From an uncultured Eubacteriales bacterium (GTDB taxonomy: Bacteria; Bacillota; Clostridia; Lachnospirales; Cellulosilyticaceae): 64,000 bases of DNA. Positions 1-8,743 of the stretch are shown piece after piece. Numbering within the stretch: position 1 is the first letter of the stretch; each line of letters opens with the position of its first letter. Under the pieces are notes generated by a model. The model made no database searches. It was given only the letters and a program-made list of their open reading frames with translations, and was not told the DNA's origin. The stretch is taken from positions 310,001 to 374,000 of the forward strand of contig URVM01000001.1 in the NCBI GenBank assembly GCA_900551325.1, given 5' to 3'. The position numbers and the translations under genes were made by a program.

Positions 1-58
1 CGTGATAGGCTTTTTTGTTTTGTGCAATAAGCTTATAGGCATTTGGATTTTTCGCCAT
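1..58 (-). CDS. smpB: SsrA-binding protein SmpB, N-terminal 19 codons (cut by window edge)
   Basis: Reading leftwards from the ATG at 58, the peptide begins MAKNPNAYKLIAQNKKAYH, which matches the conserved start of SmpB (MAK..KLIAQNKKA). SmpB binds tmRNA and delivers it to stalled ribosomes for trans-translation. An AAGGAG ribosome binding site lies just upstream (about 66-73). Only the start is present; the rest lies beyond the left edge. The identification rests on a short but characteristic stretch. No canonical tmRNA was found in the flanking DNA that is visible. Confidence 0.8.
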   Translation of the reverse strand, partial: MAKNPNAYKLIAQNKKAYH

Positions 59-184
59 GACTGTTTCTCCTTCTTTTTTGTAGTGCATAAGTTATTATAT
101 CATATCTCACTCGTTTTTCAAGTGCTGTCTATATTTTACAACTTAATTTTAAGATAAATTTTCCATATTTATAAGTATAAAGAC

Positions 185-249
185 AAAAAAGCTGCCTAAG
201 TACAGACTCATCCCCCCGGACTTGTCTTGTCTATACTTTATAGCAGCTT
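185..249 (-). terminator. Intrinsic terminator ending the structured RNA
   Basis: Read leftwards, AAGCTGC (243-249) pairs with GCAGCTT, and the stem is followed immediately by a T-run at 185-190. Inside, TATAGAC pairs with GTCTGTA, leaving a large loop that contains GGGGGG. Confidence 0.65.
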
Positions 250-660
250 CTGTGTGTGGTAGTTTAGTCCTTTAATAATGAAGGTAGATTACCTTTTTTC
301 TTTTTGACTTTTTATGGGGTGGCCGTCTGGGTTCTCGCCTTGGCCGTGCCTACGGTCCTGTATATACTGGTGGGGTTCCTTTCATGCCAGAGCTGTCTTA
401 GACAGTTTCACATTAGTCAGTAGCCACGCGTAATGACAGCGTTTAGAGGTACCTTTTGATTTCCCGTCTTGCCTTCCATTTATTCTGTCTTATGAGAAAT
501 ATGGTTTTCATTTTTCATTTATAAAGTTTTGGTGTTACATCTAATAGCTTAAGCTACCACAACTTAGCTATTAGATCTATAGAAAGAGGTTGTCCATTCT
601 AACTGGTGGGGGGAATACCAAATGTATATACCTTCTCTTTCTTTTTGTAGTTCAAAACTT
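185..660 (-). ncRNA. Candidate large structured RNA of unassigned family
   Basis: This gene-free stretch is richer in G and C than the AT-rich spacers around it and is full of paired segments when read leftwards. At its 5' end AGAAAGAG (about 637-644) pairs with CTCTTTCT (about 580-587). Next comes an 11-bp hairpin, ATCTAATAGCT/AGCTATTAGAT (about 535-577), then GC-rich elements around 300-475. The 3' end is a hairpin followed by six T (185-249). A CCCCCC segment near 611 and a GGGGGG segment near 217 could pair, linking the two ends. I found no hallmarks of tmRNA, RNase P RNA, SRP RNA or a group II intron. It could be one of the ornate large RNA classes or an undescribed one. The strand is inferred from the terminator. 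Confidence 0.55.
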
Positions 661-761
661 AACTAGTATTTATTTTGCCCTACACTCTATTAATACGTAC
701 AAAACCATGATAAACCGTCACATTTTTTTCTTTTTATTTATCTTTGTTATAAATGCATAAT

Positions 762-800
762 AAAAGAGGTGTCAAATTATACAAATTGACCACCTCTTTT
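762..800 (-). terminator. Terminator downstream of the AAA ATPase
   Basis: AAAAGAGGTG (762-771) and CACCTCTTTT (791-800) form a 10-bp stem. The A and T ends make it usable in either direction. It separates the ATPase gene from the structured RNA. Confidence 0.7.
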
Positions 801-849
801 ATGTCAAATTCACTTATCATTTAAATCCACTTATCTACTTTCCTTTAAC

Positions 850-2109
850 CTAATAGCCACATACTACTTCATAGCAAGCTTTAATAGTGGCATAGCCTTC
901 TAATTCATCCTTCTCTTCGCCGCCTGGCATACTTATATAGCTAAAATCTTTCCCTAAATACTCTTTCATACCCATTAAGAAGAAGGGTGAATGGGTAGTG
1001 AGTACAAATTGAATCCTTGGGAAGGTCTTTATAAGAATAGGAAGGATCTCCTTTACAAAGCGCATATGTAAGTTTTGGTCTATCTCATCTATAATAACGA
1101 TGCCTTCTACTTCATCAAACTTAAATTCTTTCCCTGTATTTAAAAAGTCATATTCTTTAATAATGCTTACAAAGAGTGATAAGACCATAATCTCACCTGA
1201 TGATAAGAAAGAAAAGTCAGAGGCCATTTCTATTTCTGGCTCATTATGCTTCTTAATGAAAATTGAAATGGCTCTTGTCTTCTTGTTAGATACGCCAATA
1301 CGCGCGTATTGAATATTGTTGTACTTACAAGTATAGATTACACTTAGGAGATTGTTAATCATGGTCAAAATCATAGTGTTCTTGCCTTTGTAACCACATA
1401 CTTGATTTACCTGTGCAGGTATATAGTCTCCTGTAGGCATCTTAATATAGTATTCCTTAAGTTCCGTCAGTTGCTCGTATAGATACTTATCAAGAAGTAC
1501 ATCTAAAATCCATTCTTCTACTTCTTCAAGTAAGTTCCCCTTTATGATTTTAGAAGCTTCATTGGTTTTGTTCTTTGAGGTTTTCTTATAAAGAAGTCTA
1601 CCCCCTTCTTTCTTTTCAAACCAAGCAGGATTGTAGTAGCGATCTGTAGGAAAATAAGCCAGTACTTGTTTCTTTAAGTTTGTGTGGGTTTTAATAATAT
1701 TTTTATAACAGCCTGTCTCTAGAAATTGCTGCTTTACATTTAAGGCTTGTATGTCTTCGTTCATCATAGATTGATGCACGTTTTTAGATACCACATTAAT
1801 ATAATCTGCATACTGGTCCTTTTCCTTAAATCTAATCTTTACCATAGATTCATTGGCACCCGTATGAATATACTTTTTGTTTTCTAGTTTGTAAATCTCA
1901 TTTATATCTTCTTTCTCTTTGCCTCTTCCTTCTGCTTGCTGTATAGCAATCATAGAATCCACTAAATTAGTAAGTAGAAGCGTTTTCCCCGAACCATTTT
2001 GGCCTGTAATAATCAAGGGCTTAGGATTCCCATTGTCATAGAACTTGGCCTTAATCTGTGCGTTTTTAATGGCACCGTAATGCTTAATGTTAATATCACT
2101 AATATACAC
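850..2109 (-). CDS. AAA family / ABC-type ATPase, stand-alone
   Basis: A 419-aa ATPase of the RecF/SMC-like AAA_15/AAA_21 kind. Visible motifs are Walker A GQNGSGKT (residues 36-43), an ABC-type signature LSSGE (about 300), Walker B GIVIIDEID (336-344) and the switch histidine in TTHSP (about 373). The segment between is long, polar and probably helical, as in overcoming-lysogenization-defect-like and other defence-associated ATPases. There is no TOPRIM or nuclease domain and no partner gene on the same strand next to it. The start is GTG, placed by a GGGGGA motif upstream. The first residues (MYISDINIKHYGAIKN) are typical for the family's opening strand. Function is unknown; a role in DNA repair or phage defence is only a guess. 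Confidence 0.75.
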   Translation of the reverse strand: MYISDINIKHYGAIKNAQIKAKFYDNGNPKPLIITGQNGSGKTLLLTNLVDSMIAIQQAEGRGKEKEDINEIYKLENKKYIHTGANESMVKIRFKEKDQYADYINVVSKNVHQSMMNEDIQALNVKQQFLETGCYKNIIKTHTNLKKQVLAYFPTDRYYNPAWFEKKEGGRLLYKKTSKNKTNEASKIIKGNLLEEVEEWILDVLLDKYLYEQLTELKEYYIKMPTGDYIPAQVNQVCGYKGKNTMILTMINNLLSVIYTCKYNNIQYARIGVSNKKTRAISIFIKKHNEPEIEMASDFSFLSSGEIMVLSLFVSIIKEYDFLNTGKEFKFDEVEGIVIIDEIDQNLHMRFVKEILPILIKTFPRIQFVLTTHSPFFLMGMKEYLGKDFSYISMPGGEEKDELEGYATIKACYEVVCGY

Positions 2110-2183
2110 TTAAAATCCCCCATTTTTATATGAATTACCTGACGGATTATATTATAGCAGATATTAACATTTATTTCCAAATA

Positions 2184-4367
2184 TTATATTTGATTTCCAA
2201 ATTTTAATTTTGCAAGCACGAATTTAATGGCTGTATAGGTAATGGTTTCTGGTAAATGTTCTTTAATAGGTTTTAAAAGGCTAGGGCCCACTTCTTTAAT
2301 TGCTTTTTCTATAAGATCTTCTTCTTCCTTACTCATAAAGGTGCTAAAGTCTACTTCTAATCCTTCTTCTATACATTTAACAAGATGGTTGTCTACTGTA
2401 TTACGTGTTAGACCACGTTCCTTTGAAATACTATCTAAATCCATGCCTTCCTTATATAAATCATAAGTAAATAAATAACTTTCTTGGCCACTTTCATTCT
2501 TTAGGCTGGCTTCTTTTTTAGGCTTTGAAGTCGCTAACTTTTGTAATTGTTTTGGAAGAATATCTGGTTTTACAATGCTCTTTTCTGTCACATACTCCTG
2601 TATACATTTTTCAAAGTGTATCCCATACTTTTCGTATTTGGCACTTCCTATTCCACTTATTTGTAACATTTCTTCTTTATCAGTTGGATAATACTTACTC
2701 ATTTCATTTAAGGTTACATCAGAAAAGATGATAAATGGTGGTACACGATGTTCTTGCGCCAGCTCTGTACGTACGCCTTTAAGTATACTTAGTAGTTCAG
2801 TGTCTACTGGTAAGCCATCCCCTTCAACTACAACTGCCACTTCTTCTTTCCTTAAAGTTATACGCATATTTACTTGTACTTGTCCACGTAATACTTCATA
2901 ACTAAGTGGTGTAAGTCTTAAAACAGGGAATTTATCTCCGTCTAAGCCAATATACTTTTCTGCAATGAGGAAGGACATAATTTCTTTAATGGTTTCTTTA
3001 GGATAGTCTTTCATAATCCCATAAGTAGATAGGGTTTGGAAACCAAATTGTCTCACCTTTTGAGTCTGGGCACCTTTTAGTACTTCTATTACAAATACCA
3101 TACCAAAGCGTTCACCCATACGTTTAATACAAGAGAGAATCTTCTGTGCTTCTATAGTTATATCTTCTTGTTCTATATCACTATTACAGTTACCACAATG
3201 ATCACAAAGTCTTGTAGGATTTTCCCCGAAGTAGCGTAGTATAGCATTTCTTAAGCAGCCTTCTGTATTGCAGTAGTCTACCATTTGGTTAAGCTTCTCA
3301 TATTCTAGAGATAAATCTACTCCCATACCTGCATTTTCTATAAGCAGACGGTTAGTCATAATATCTGAGGCACTATACAGTAGGGTACATATAGAAGGTA
3401 GGCCATCTCTTCCTGCACGACCTGCCTCTTGGTAGTAGCTTTCCATATTTTTAGGCATATTGTAATGGAGTACATAACGGATATTTGACTTATCTATACC
3501 CATTCCAAAAGCATTGGTAGCAATCATAACCTTTGCCTTATCATAAAGGAAAAGTTCTTGAGCTTTATTTCTCTCAGCCTCACTTAGTCCAGCATGGTAT
3601 CTTACCACTTCTACACCTTTTGCTAGAAGTTTTTCATAAAGGGCATCTACTGTCTTTCTTGTAGAACAGTAAATAATCCCACTATCTTCTTCATGTTTTT
3701 TAATATAGGAAAGTGTCCAGTCTAGCTTATGCTTAGGTCTTTCTACTTCAAAGTATAAGTTTGGACGATCAAAACCTGTTGTTAGACAATATGGCTCTTC
3801 TAACTGAAGTAACTGAAGAATATCTTGCTTTACCCTTGGTGTGGCTGTAGCTGTAAATGCACCTATTACTGGCCTTTGTGATAGACTTCTAATGAAGCCA
3901 GATATATTTCTATAGCTTGGCCTAAAGTCATGTCCCCACTGGCTTACACAGTGTGCCTCATCTACAATGACAAAATCTATAGGAAGCCCTTGGCATAAAC
4001 TTATAAAATCATAAGATTCTAACCTTTCTGGTGCCACATAAATGAGTTTGTAGCGTCCCATTCTAGCTTCTTCCATTACTTCACGGTACCCTGTAGCACT
4101 AAGTGTACTATTAATAAGGGCTGCTTCTACTCCCATCTCTCTTAGAGCGTCTACTTGGTCTTTCATAAGAGAAATAAGTGGAGAAATAACTAGACTTACC
4201 CCTGGACTACATAAAGCTGGTACTTGATAACATATAGACTTTCCTGCTCCTGTTGGCATAATTCCTAGCACATCCCTATCTTGTAACAAAGCACTTATTA
4301 TTTCTTCTTGTCCTAATCTAAAGCTACTGTATCCAAAATACTCTTTTAAAATTTCTAATGGCTTCAT
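2184..4367 (-). CDS. recQ: ATP-dependent DNA helicase RecQ
   Basis: A 727-aa superfamily 2 helicase for 3'-5' unwinding in recombination and replication repair. Walker A lies in MPTGAGKS (about 38-45), the DEAH box is in DEAHCVSQWGHDFRPSY, and helicase motif VI reads QEAGRAGRDG. Four zinc-binding cysteines follow (YC..GC and CDHCGNC), then winged-helix and HRDC domains (the latter about 520-600). It is longer than Escherichia coli RecQ (about 610 aa) because of a C-terminal helix-turn-helix extension (about 630-727, containing GLTRNTVDNHL), which is common in Firmicutes RecQ proteins. The ribosome binding site is AAGGAG. It sits 74 bp upstream of the AAA ATPase and may be cotranscribed with it. 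Confidence 0.95.
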   Translation of the reverse strand: MKPLEILKEYFGYSSFRLGQEEIISALLQDRDVLGIMPTGAGKSICYQVPALCSPGVSLVISPLISLMKDQVDALREMGVEAALINSTLSATGYREVMEEARMGRYKLIYVAPERLESYDFISLCQGLPIDFVIVDEAHCVSQWGHDFRPSYRNISGFIRSLSQRPVIGAFTATATPRVKQDILQLLQLEEPYCLTTGFDRPNLYFEVERPKHKLDWTLSYIKKHEEDSGIIYCSTRKTVDALYEKLLAKGVEVVRYHAGLSEAERNKAQELFLYDKAKVMIATNAFGMGIDKSNIRYVLHYNMPKNMESYYQEAGRAGRDGLPSICTLLYSASDIMTNRLLIENAGMGVDLSLEYEKLNQMVDYCNTEGCLRNAILRYFGENPTRLCDHCGNCNSDIEQEDITIEAQKILSCIKRMGERFGMVFVIEVLKGAQTQKVRQFGFQTLSTYGIMKDYPKETIKEIMSFLIAEKYIGLDGDKFPVLRLTPLSYEVLRGQVQVNMRITLRKEEVAVVVEGDGLPVDTELLSILKGVRTELAQEHRVPPFIIFSDVTLNEMSKYYPTDKEEMLQISGIGSAKYEKYGIHFEKCIQEYVTEKSIVKPDILPKQLQKLATSKPKKEASLKNESGQESYLFTYDLYKEGMDLDSISKERGLTRNTVDNHLVKCIEEGLEVDFSTFMSKEEEDLIEKAIKEVGPSLLKPIKEHLPETITYTAIKFVLAKLKFGNQI

Positions 4368-4544
4368 AAACTCCTTACATCCTTTGTTCTAATCTTTTAT
4401 TACTCTTTATTCCATCATACTACATTTTCTAAGTATCGTCTTCATACTTTCTCACCTTTTCCTATAGGCTCCTTATAAGCCTTGCCTTATTCATCCTTCT
4501 ATAAACACGTGTAGCCTTATACATTTACCACAGCTTCACAATAC

Positions 4545-4575
4545 AAAAAGAGGACGTGTCCTTCACATCCTCTTC
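4545..4575 (-). terminator. Terminator after the first chemoreceptor gene
   Basis: Read leftwards, AAGAGGA pairs with TCCTCTT across a 13-nt loop and runs into TTTTT, just past the stop codon of the chemoreceptor gene. Confidence 0.75.
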
Positions 4576-4597
4576 CCTCCATTTATCTATTTATTAT

Positions 4598-6595
4598 TTA
4601 ACTCAGTCTAAAGTACTCTATCTTATCTTCTAATACTCTTGCTTCACTTGCTAATTCTTCACTTGTAGCTAAACACTCCTGTGCGGTCGCTGCTGTTGTT
4701 TGAACCACTTGTGAGATTTCCTCTACAATTGCAGTAACTTCATTTGCAGCATTTGCTTGTTCTGTAGCTGTATGGCTTACCTGTTCTACTTGTGCAACAA
4801 CATTGTCTACACTATCTATAATGTGAGTAAATGACTTGTTTGTCTCTTCAATAAGTGCTGTACCTCTTGCCACTGTGCTCACTGTAGATTTCACTAAATG
4901 AGCTGTTTGTTTAGCTGCATCTATACTGCGTTCTGCTAGTTCCCTCACTTCACTTGCAACTACTGCAAAGCCTCGTCCTGCTTCTCCTGCACGTGCTGCT
5001 TCTATAGCTGCATTAAGAGCAAGTAGATTAGTTTGTGATGCAATTTGGCTAATGACTTCCATAATTTCAGAGATTTGTGAAGTAGCTTTTTCAATATCTC
5101 CCATAGCTTCTACCATATGATTCATCTGACTATGACCATTTTCGATTTCTGTCATTACATTTTGAGCTAGATCGTTCACTTTTTGGGTTGCTTGACTACT
5201 TGCTTGAATTTGATCTGCTACACTATTCATTGTTGCATTTAATTCTTCTATTAAAGCTGCCTGTTCTGTTGCTGAACCTGATAGGCCTGTTGCTACTTCT
5301 GATACTCTATCTGCTTGTAAAAGAATATTTTCTGATACACCTTGTATATCTGATATAGTCACATGAAGCTTCTTAGTAATACGTCCTAGTGAATCCTTAA
5401 TCGGTGCAAAATCTCCTACATATTCCGTTGTACTTACTACATCTAAATTCCCTTTTGCTAGATTTTCTAGTACATAACCAATATCTTCAATATAGGTGTG
5501 AATATTTTCTACCATGCCAGACAATGCTTTGTACAGACTTTCTACCTCATCATTAGTTGTAATAGGTTCCATCTTCGTCTTAAGGTCGCCTTCCATAAGC
5601 TTAATAGCACGTTCTGTCACCCTAATGATTGGTCTTGTAAGCCTATCTGCTAATTTATAAATATTTAGTCCACCTAGAATAAGACATACTACGCATAGAA
5701 CTATCATAATGACGTTGAGCATTGTTACTTCTTTTAGCATTTGTGCCTTAGGTAGTGCTACCCCTACTGACCAACCTGTATCACCAATAGGTGCATAACC
5801 AATAAGCATTTTATTGCCCGATACTCTATACTCTTCAACACCTGCTTGTCCTTCTACCATCTTCTTATGTATATTGGCTAGGGCAGCGAATGTTTTCTTT
5901 TCCTTAGCTAGTTCAAATATATTTTCTTTATTTTGAACACGTTCTATATCTGTGTGAGCTATAGTTGTACCTGCTTGGTTAATAATATAAGCTCTTCCTT
6001 GTTCCCCTATCTCAACAGTACTTATCATCTTCACTAGCTTTTCTACCTCAAAGGTAGCAACAAGCACATTGACCACTTCTTCATTATAAATAATAGGTGC
6101 AGATATATTGAAACTCATTTTGTTTGTGATAGGATTCATGGCTGGTGATGATAAATAAACCTGCCCCTTCATAGCTTCTTGGAAAATATCTAAATTTTTT
6201 ATATTAGCTTTTTTCCCATTTTGTTCAATAATATCTCCGTTAGTGGTTGTCAAAATAATGCTATCTGCATCGATAGTCTTTCGACTATTTTCTAGTTCTT
6301 TAAATTTATCCTCTATTGATGTTTGAGGGTCTTGTATAGCCTTTAACTGACTTACATTTTCAACAATACTCTTATAAAAATTCAGTCTATGTTCTACTGT
6401 AGTAGCTGTCATTTGGGCTATTTCTGGAAGCATTTCTACACCAGTCTTACTCACTGCACGGTGAGAAGTTATAATAGACACGGTAGTCAAAATAATAGCT
6501 GTAATTAATAAAACCATAGAAAACTGAAAGGTTACTTTACCTTTAATTGTATTGTACTTATTAATGTTTAAATGCCAATCGTATTTTCTTTTCAT
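4598..6595 (-). CDS. Methyl-accepting chemotaxis protein with dCache sensor
   Basis: A 665-aa transmembrane chemoreceptor. The first membrane segment (about 22-45) is followed by a ~240-residue extracellular region resembling a double-Cache ligand-binding domain (including AYIINQAGTTIAHTD). A second membrane segment (about 293-315) and a HAMP domain follow. The cytoplasmic signalling domain contains the hairpin tip signature SQTNLLALNAAIEAARAGE, which contacts CheA and CheW. No C-terminal CheR/CheB-tethering pentapeptide is evident. The start is supported by AGGAGG seven bases upstream. It lies 135 bp behind a second receptor gene on the same strand but has its own promoter. The ligand cannot be told from sequence. 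Confidence 0.93.
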   Translation of the reverse strand: MKRKYDWHLNINKYNTIKGKVTFQFSMVLLITAIILTTVSIITSHRAVSKTGVEMLPEIAQMTATTVEHRLNFYKSIVENVSQLKAIQDPQTSIEDKFKELENSRKTIDADSIILTTTNGDIIEQNGKKANIKNLDIFQEAMKGQVYLSSPAMNPITNKMSFNISAPIIYNEEVVNVLVATFEVEKLVKMISTVEIGEQGRAYIINQAGTTIAHTDIERVQNKENIFELAKEKKTFAALANIHKKMVEGQAGVEEYRVSGNKMLIGYAPIGDTGWSVGVALPKAQMLKEVTMLNVIMIVLCVVCLILGGLNIYKLADRLTRPIIRVTERAIKLMEGDLKTKMEPITTNDEVESLYKALSGMVENIHTYIEDIGYVLENLAKGNLDVVSTTEYVGDFAPIKDSLGRITKKLHVTISDIQGVSENILLQADRVSEVATGLSGSATEQAALIEELNATMNSVADQIQASSQATQKVNDLAQNVMTEIENGHSQMNHMVEAMGDIEKATSQISEIMEVISQIASQTNLLALNAAIEAARAGEAGRGFAVVASEVRELAERSIDAAKQTAHLVKSTVSTVARGTALIEETNKSFTHIIDSVDNVVAQVEQVSHTATEQANAANEVTAIVEEISQVVQTTAATAQECLATSEELASEARVLEDKIEYFRLS

Positions 6596-6638
6596 GTTGC
6601 CCTCCTAGTTGTCTATTCTTAAGTAAATTTCCTTCATT

Positions 6639-6667
6639 ATTGTAAACCAATATATTTTTATACACAA
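6639..6667 (-). promoter_or_regulatory. Promoter of the dCache chemoreceptor gene
   Basis: Read leftwards: TTGTGT, a 17-nt spacer, TACAAT. The surrounding sequence (ACTTGTRTATAAA ... GTTTACAATAATGA) is nearly the same as that in front of the neighbouring chemoreceptor gene. Confidence 0.6.
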
Positions 6668-6729
6668 GTTTATACCTTAATGATTTTTACTTAGATAGGG
6701 TACGCGTTAACTAGGAGGGCTACTTATCT

Positions 6730-8427
6730 CTATTGATTTTTCAGTTCAAAATACTCTATGAGTCCTTGCAAACTTTCTGCTTGTGCTGCTAATTCCTCAC
6801 TTACTGCAGCACTTTCTTGTGAAGTAGATGAGTTGGTTTCAACAACTTCTGATAATTGTTTTGTCCCCTCTACAAGTTCTTCAATACTTACTTGTTGTCT
6901 CTCACTATTTTTAAGAAGTATTTGTGCAATATGAGCTGTTTCTTCTACTGAAGTTACAATTTGTGCTAGTGCACCAGCTGTATCTTTTGCCATACTTTGA
7001 CCTTCTCCTACAGTCATAAGGCTTTCTTCTACTATAGCTTCTATTTCTTTTACTGTTTGTGCACTTTTATCTGCTAAATCTCTTATTTCATTAGCTACTA
7101 CTGCAAAGCCTCTACCTGTATCCCCTGCTCTTGCTGCTTCTATTGCTGCATTTAAAGCGAGTAAGTTGGTTTGTTTTGCAATGTTTTCAATGCCTTTAAT
7201 AGCCTGAGCAATTCTTTGACTAGAGCCATTAATACTTTCCATAGATACTAGTAATTTATCCATGAACATAGCACCTTCATTTGCTCTATCTTTAGCTACA
7301 TTAGAGATACTACTTGTTTGGTTGATCTGTTCTACTGTCTCAGCTGTATTTCTAGAAATCTCTTCTGTAGAAGCTATAAATTCTTCTATAATGCTAGCTT
7401 GTTCTGTTGCCGCTCTTGCTAGTTCTGTTGCGCCTTTTGCTATATCTTCTGCTCCACTACTTACTTCCTTGGCAGATTGATTAATATTACCTAAAGTCTC
7501 ATTTAACTTGTTACTAATTTGTGCAAGAGACTGCTTAATTGGTGCAAAATCACCTATATAATCTATAGTTACTTCTTGACTCATATTCCCATTTGCCATC
7601 TGTTCTAACTGGATACGAATATCATTAACATAGACATTTAAGCTTCTTATTGTTTCACGCATGCTCTTTGCAACTTCTCCAAACTCATCTTCTTTGTTGT
7701 AAGTTACATCAATATGTAGGTTACCTTTTGCTACTTCTCCCATAGCAACTCTTAGTTCTTCCATAGGCGTCATAATGGTTTTGCCTAGTCTATTTACAAT
7801 TTTAAAAGTTAAACTTAGTGCGCCTAATGCGATAACAATAGTACTGATTAAAGCGATAAGCTCCATTATATTAGCAGTTTTTCCTTGTGCTTGGGTATTT
7901 GCTACTCTTCTTTCACTTATTTTACTTAATAAGAAAGTGGCATCATCATGCATTGGAACGTATTTATTCATAAATACATCCATAGCTTTTTCTCTACCTT
8001 CTTCAGTATGTTTATCCATATATGAGATAATTTCTTCTCTAACAGCTACTGTTTCATCAAGGGCTTTATCATATGCCTCTAGTAGTTTTGTATCTTCTCC
8101 TTTTACAGTTAACTTATATTCATCTAATGCTTTAGTCAGATCAGCTCTATCTTGAGTAAATAAATCCATGTACTTATTACTTGCTTCTACGCTATCTGAA
8201 TGAATAGCCATAAGTAAATTTCTTTGCATAGATACAGTATCTCTTCTCATTTGCCATACTCTATCTGCATTTGGCATAGTATATTCACTATATTGTTTTA
8301 CTTGATTACCTATAACCCCTATGCTTACAATTGATATGATTCCTAGTAAGATTATAAGGCCTACTATAAGGCTAAAGCTAAATATTAATCGCTTTTTTAT
8401 ATTCATTTTTTCAATCCATATTTTCAT
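6730..8427 (-). CDS. Methyl-accepting chemotaxis protein with four-helix-bundle sensor
   Basis: A receptor of about 565 aa. An N-terminal membrane segment (KRLIFSFSLIVGLIILLGI) precedes a helical extracellular domain of the 4HB_MCP type (about 40-185). Then come a second membrane segment, a HAMP region and a signalling domain whose tip is KQTNLLALNAAIEAARAGD. The start is placed at the ATG at 8427 because GAAGGAG lies 11 nt upstream. An in-frame ATG at 8451 has no ribosome binding site and would add eight residues. It is adjacent to another receptor, but no che or flagellar genes are in the window, so both presumably feed a signalling array encoded elsewhere. Confidence 0.92.
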   Translation of the reverse strand: MKIWIEKMNIKKRLIFSFSLIVGLIILLGIISIVSIGVIGNQVKQYSEYTMPNADRVWQMRRDTVSMQRNLLMAIHSDSVEASNKYMDLFTQDRADLTKALDEYKLTVKGEDTKLLEAYDKALDETVAVREEIISYMDKHTEEGREKAMDVFMNKYVPMHDDATFLLSKISERRVANTQAQGKTANIMELIALISTIVIALGALSLTFKIVNRLGKTIMTPMEELRVAMGEVAKGNLHIDVTYNKEDEFGEVAKSMRETIRSLNVYVNDIRIQLEQMANGNMSQEVTIDYIGDFAPIKQSLAQISNKLNETLGNINQSAKEVSSGAEDIAKGATELARAATEQASIIEEFIASTEEISRNTAETVEQINQTSSISNVAKDRANEGAMFMDKLLVSMESINGSSQRIAQAIKGIENIAKQTNLLALNAAIEAARAGDTGRGFAVVANEIRDLADKSAQTVKEIEAIVEESLMTVGEGQSMAKDTAGALAQIVTSVEETAHIAQILLKNSERQQVSIEELVEGTKQLSEVVETNSSTSQESAAVSEELAAQAESLQGLIEYFELKNQ

Positions 8428-8743
8428 TGTCTCTTTTTCTCCTTCATTCATAATAAAATACGTTTAGTCATTTATATATTATTTGATATTTATAATTCAT
8501 GGTTCCTTATATTACCATTTCCTGACTCATTATTGTAAACTATTTTACATTTATATACAAGTATGCTTTATGTAAAGTAATCATTTCTCTTTTCTATGAA
8601 ATTTGCACACAAAAATCCTCATTTTCTCTTTCTAATGTATATCTAGACAACTAGTATTTTAATTTAAAAACCTCTATACTATAAAGATATGTAATGACAT
8701 TATTCATAATTATATTTATTTTCTATAGAGGAGGTCATAAATA
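8428..8743. other. Divergent spacer between chemoreceptor and MATE genes
   Basis: An AT-rich spacer of 316 bp. It holds the chemoreceptor promoter (8532-8560). On the plus strand only an ordinary GAGGAGG ribosome binding site for the exporter is clear. I see no riboswitch, repeat or small gene. Confidence 0.5.
8532..8560 (-). promoter_or_regulatory. Promoter of the 4HB chemoreceptor gene
   Basis: Read leftwards: TTGTAT, a 17-nt spacer, TACAAT. It shares TTGTRTATAAA and GTTTACAATAATGA, in the same spacing, with the promoter of the other chemoreceptor gene (6639-6667). Confidence 0.6.

Noticed and set aside
185..660. tmRNA, RNase P RNA or SRP RNA at the smpB-proximal spacer
   Set aside because: No GG...TTCGACAGG-type tmRNA 5' end, no T-loop/CCA 3' end or tag frame, no GAGGAAAGTCC block of RNase P, and no GTCAGG..GGAAGGAAGCAGC apical loop of SRP RNA on either strand.
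7262..8155. Open frames on the plus strand within the 4HB chemoreceptor gene
   Set aside because: They are antisense shadows of a well-supported gene, with serine/leucine-rich compositions and no ribosome binding site.
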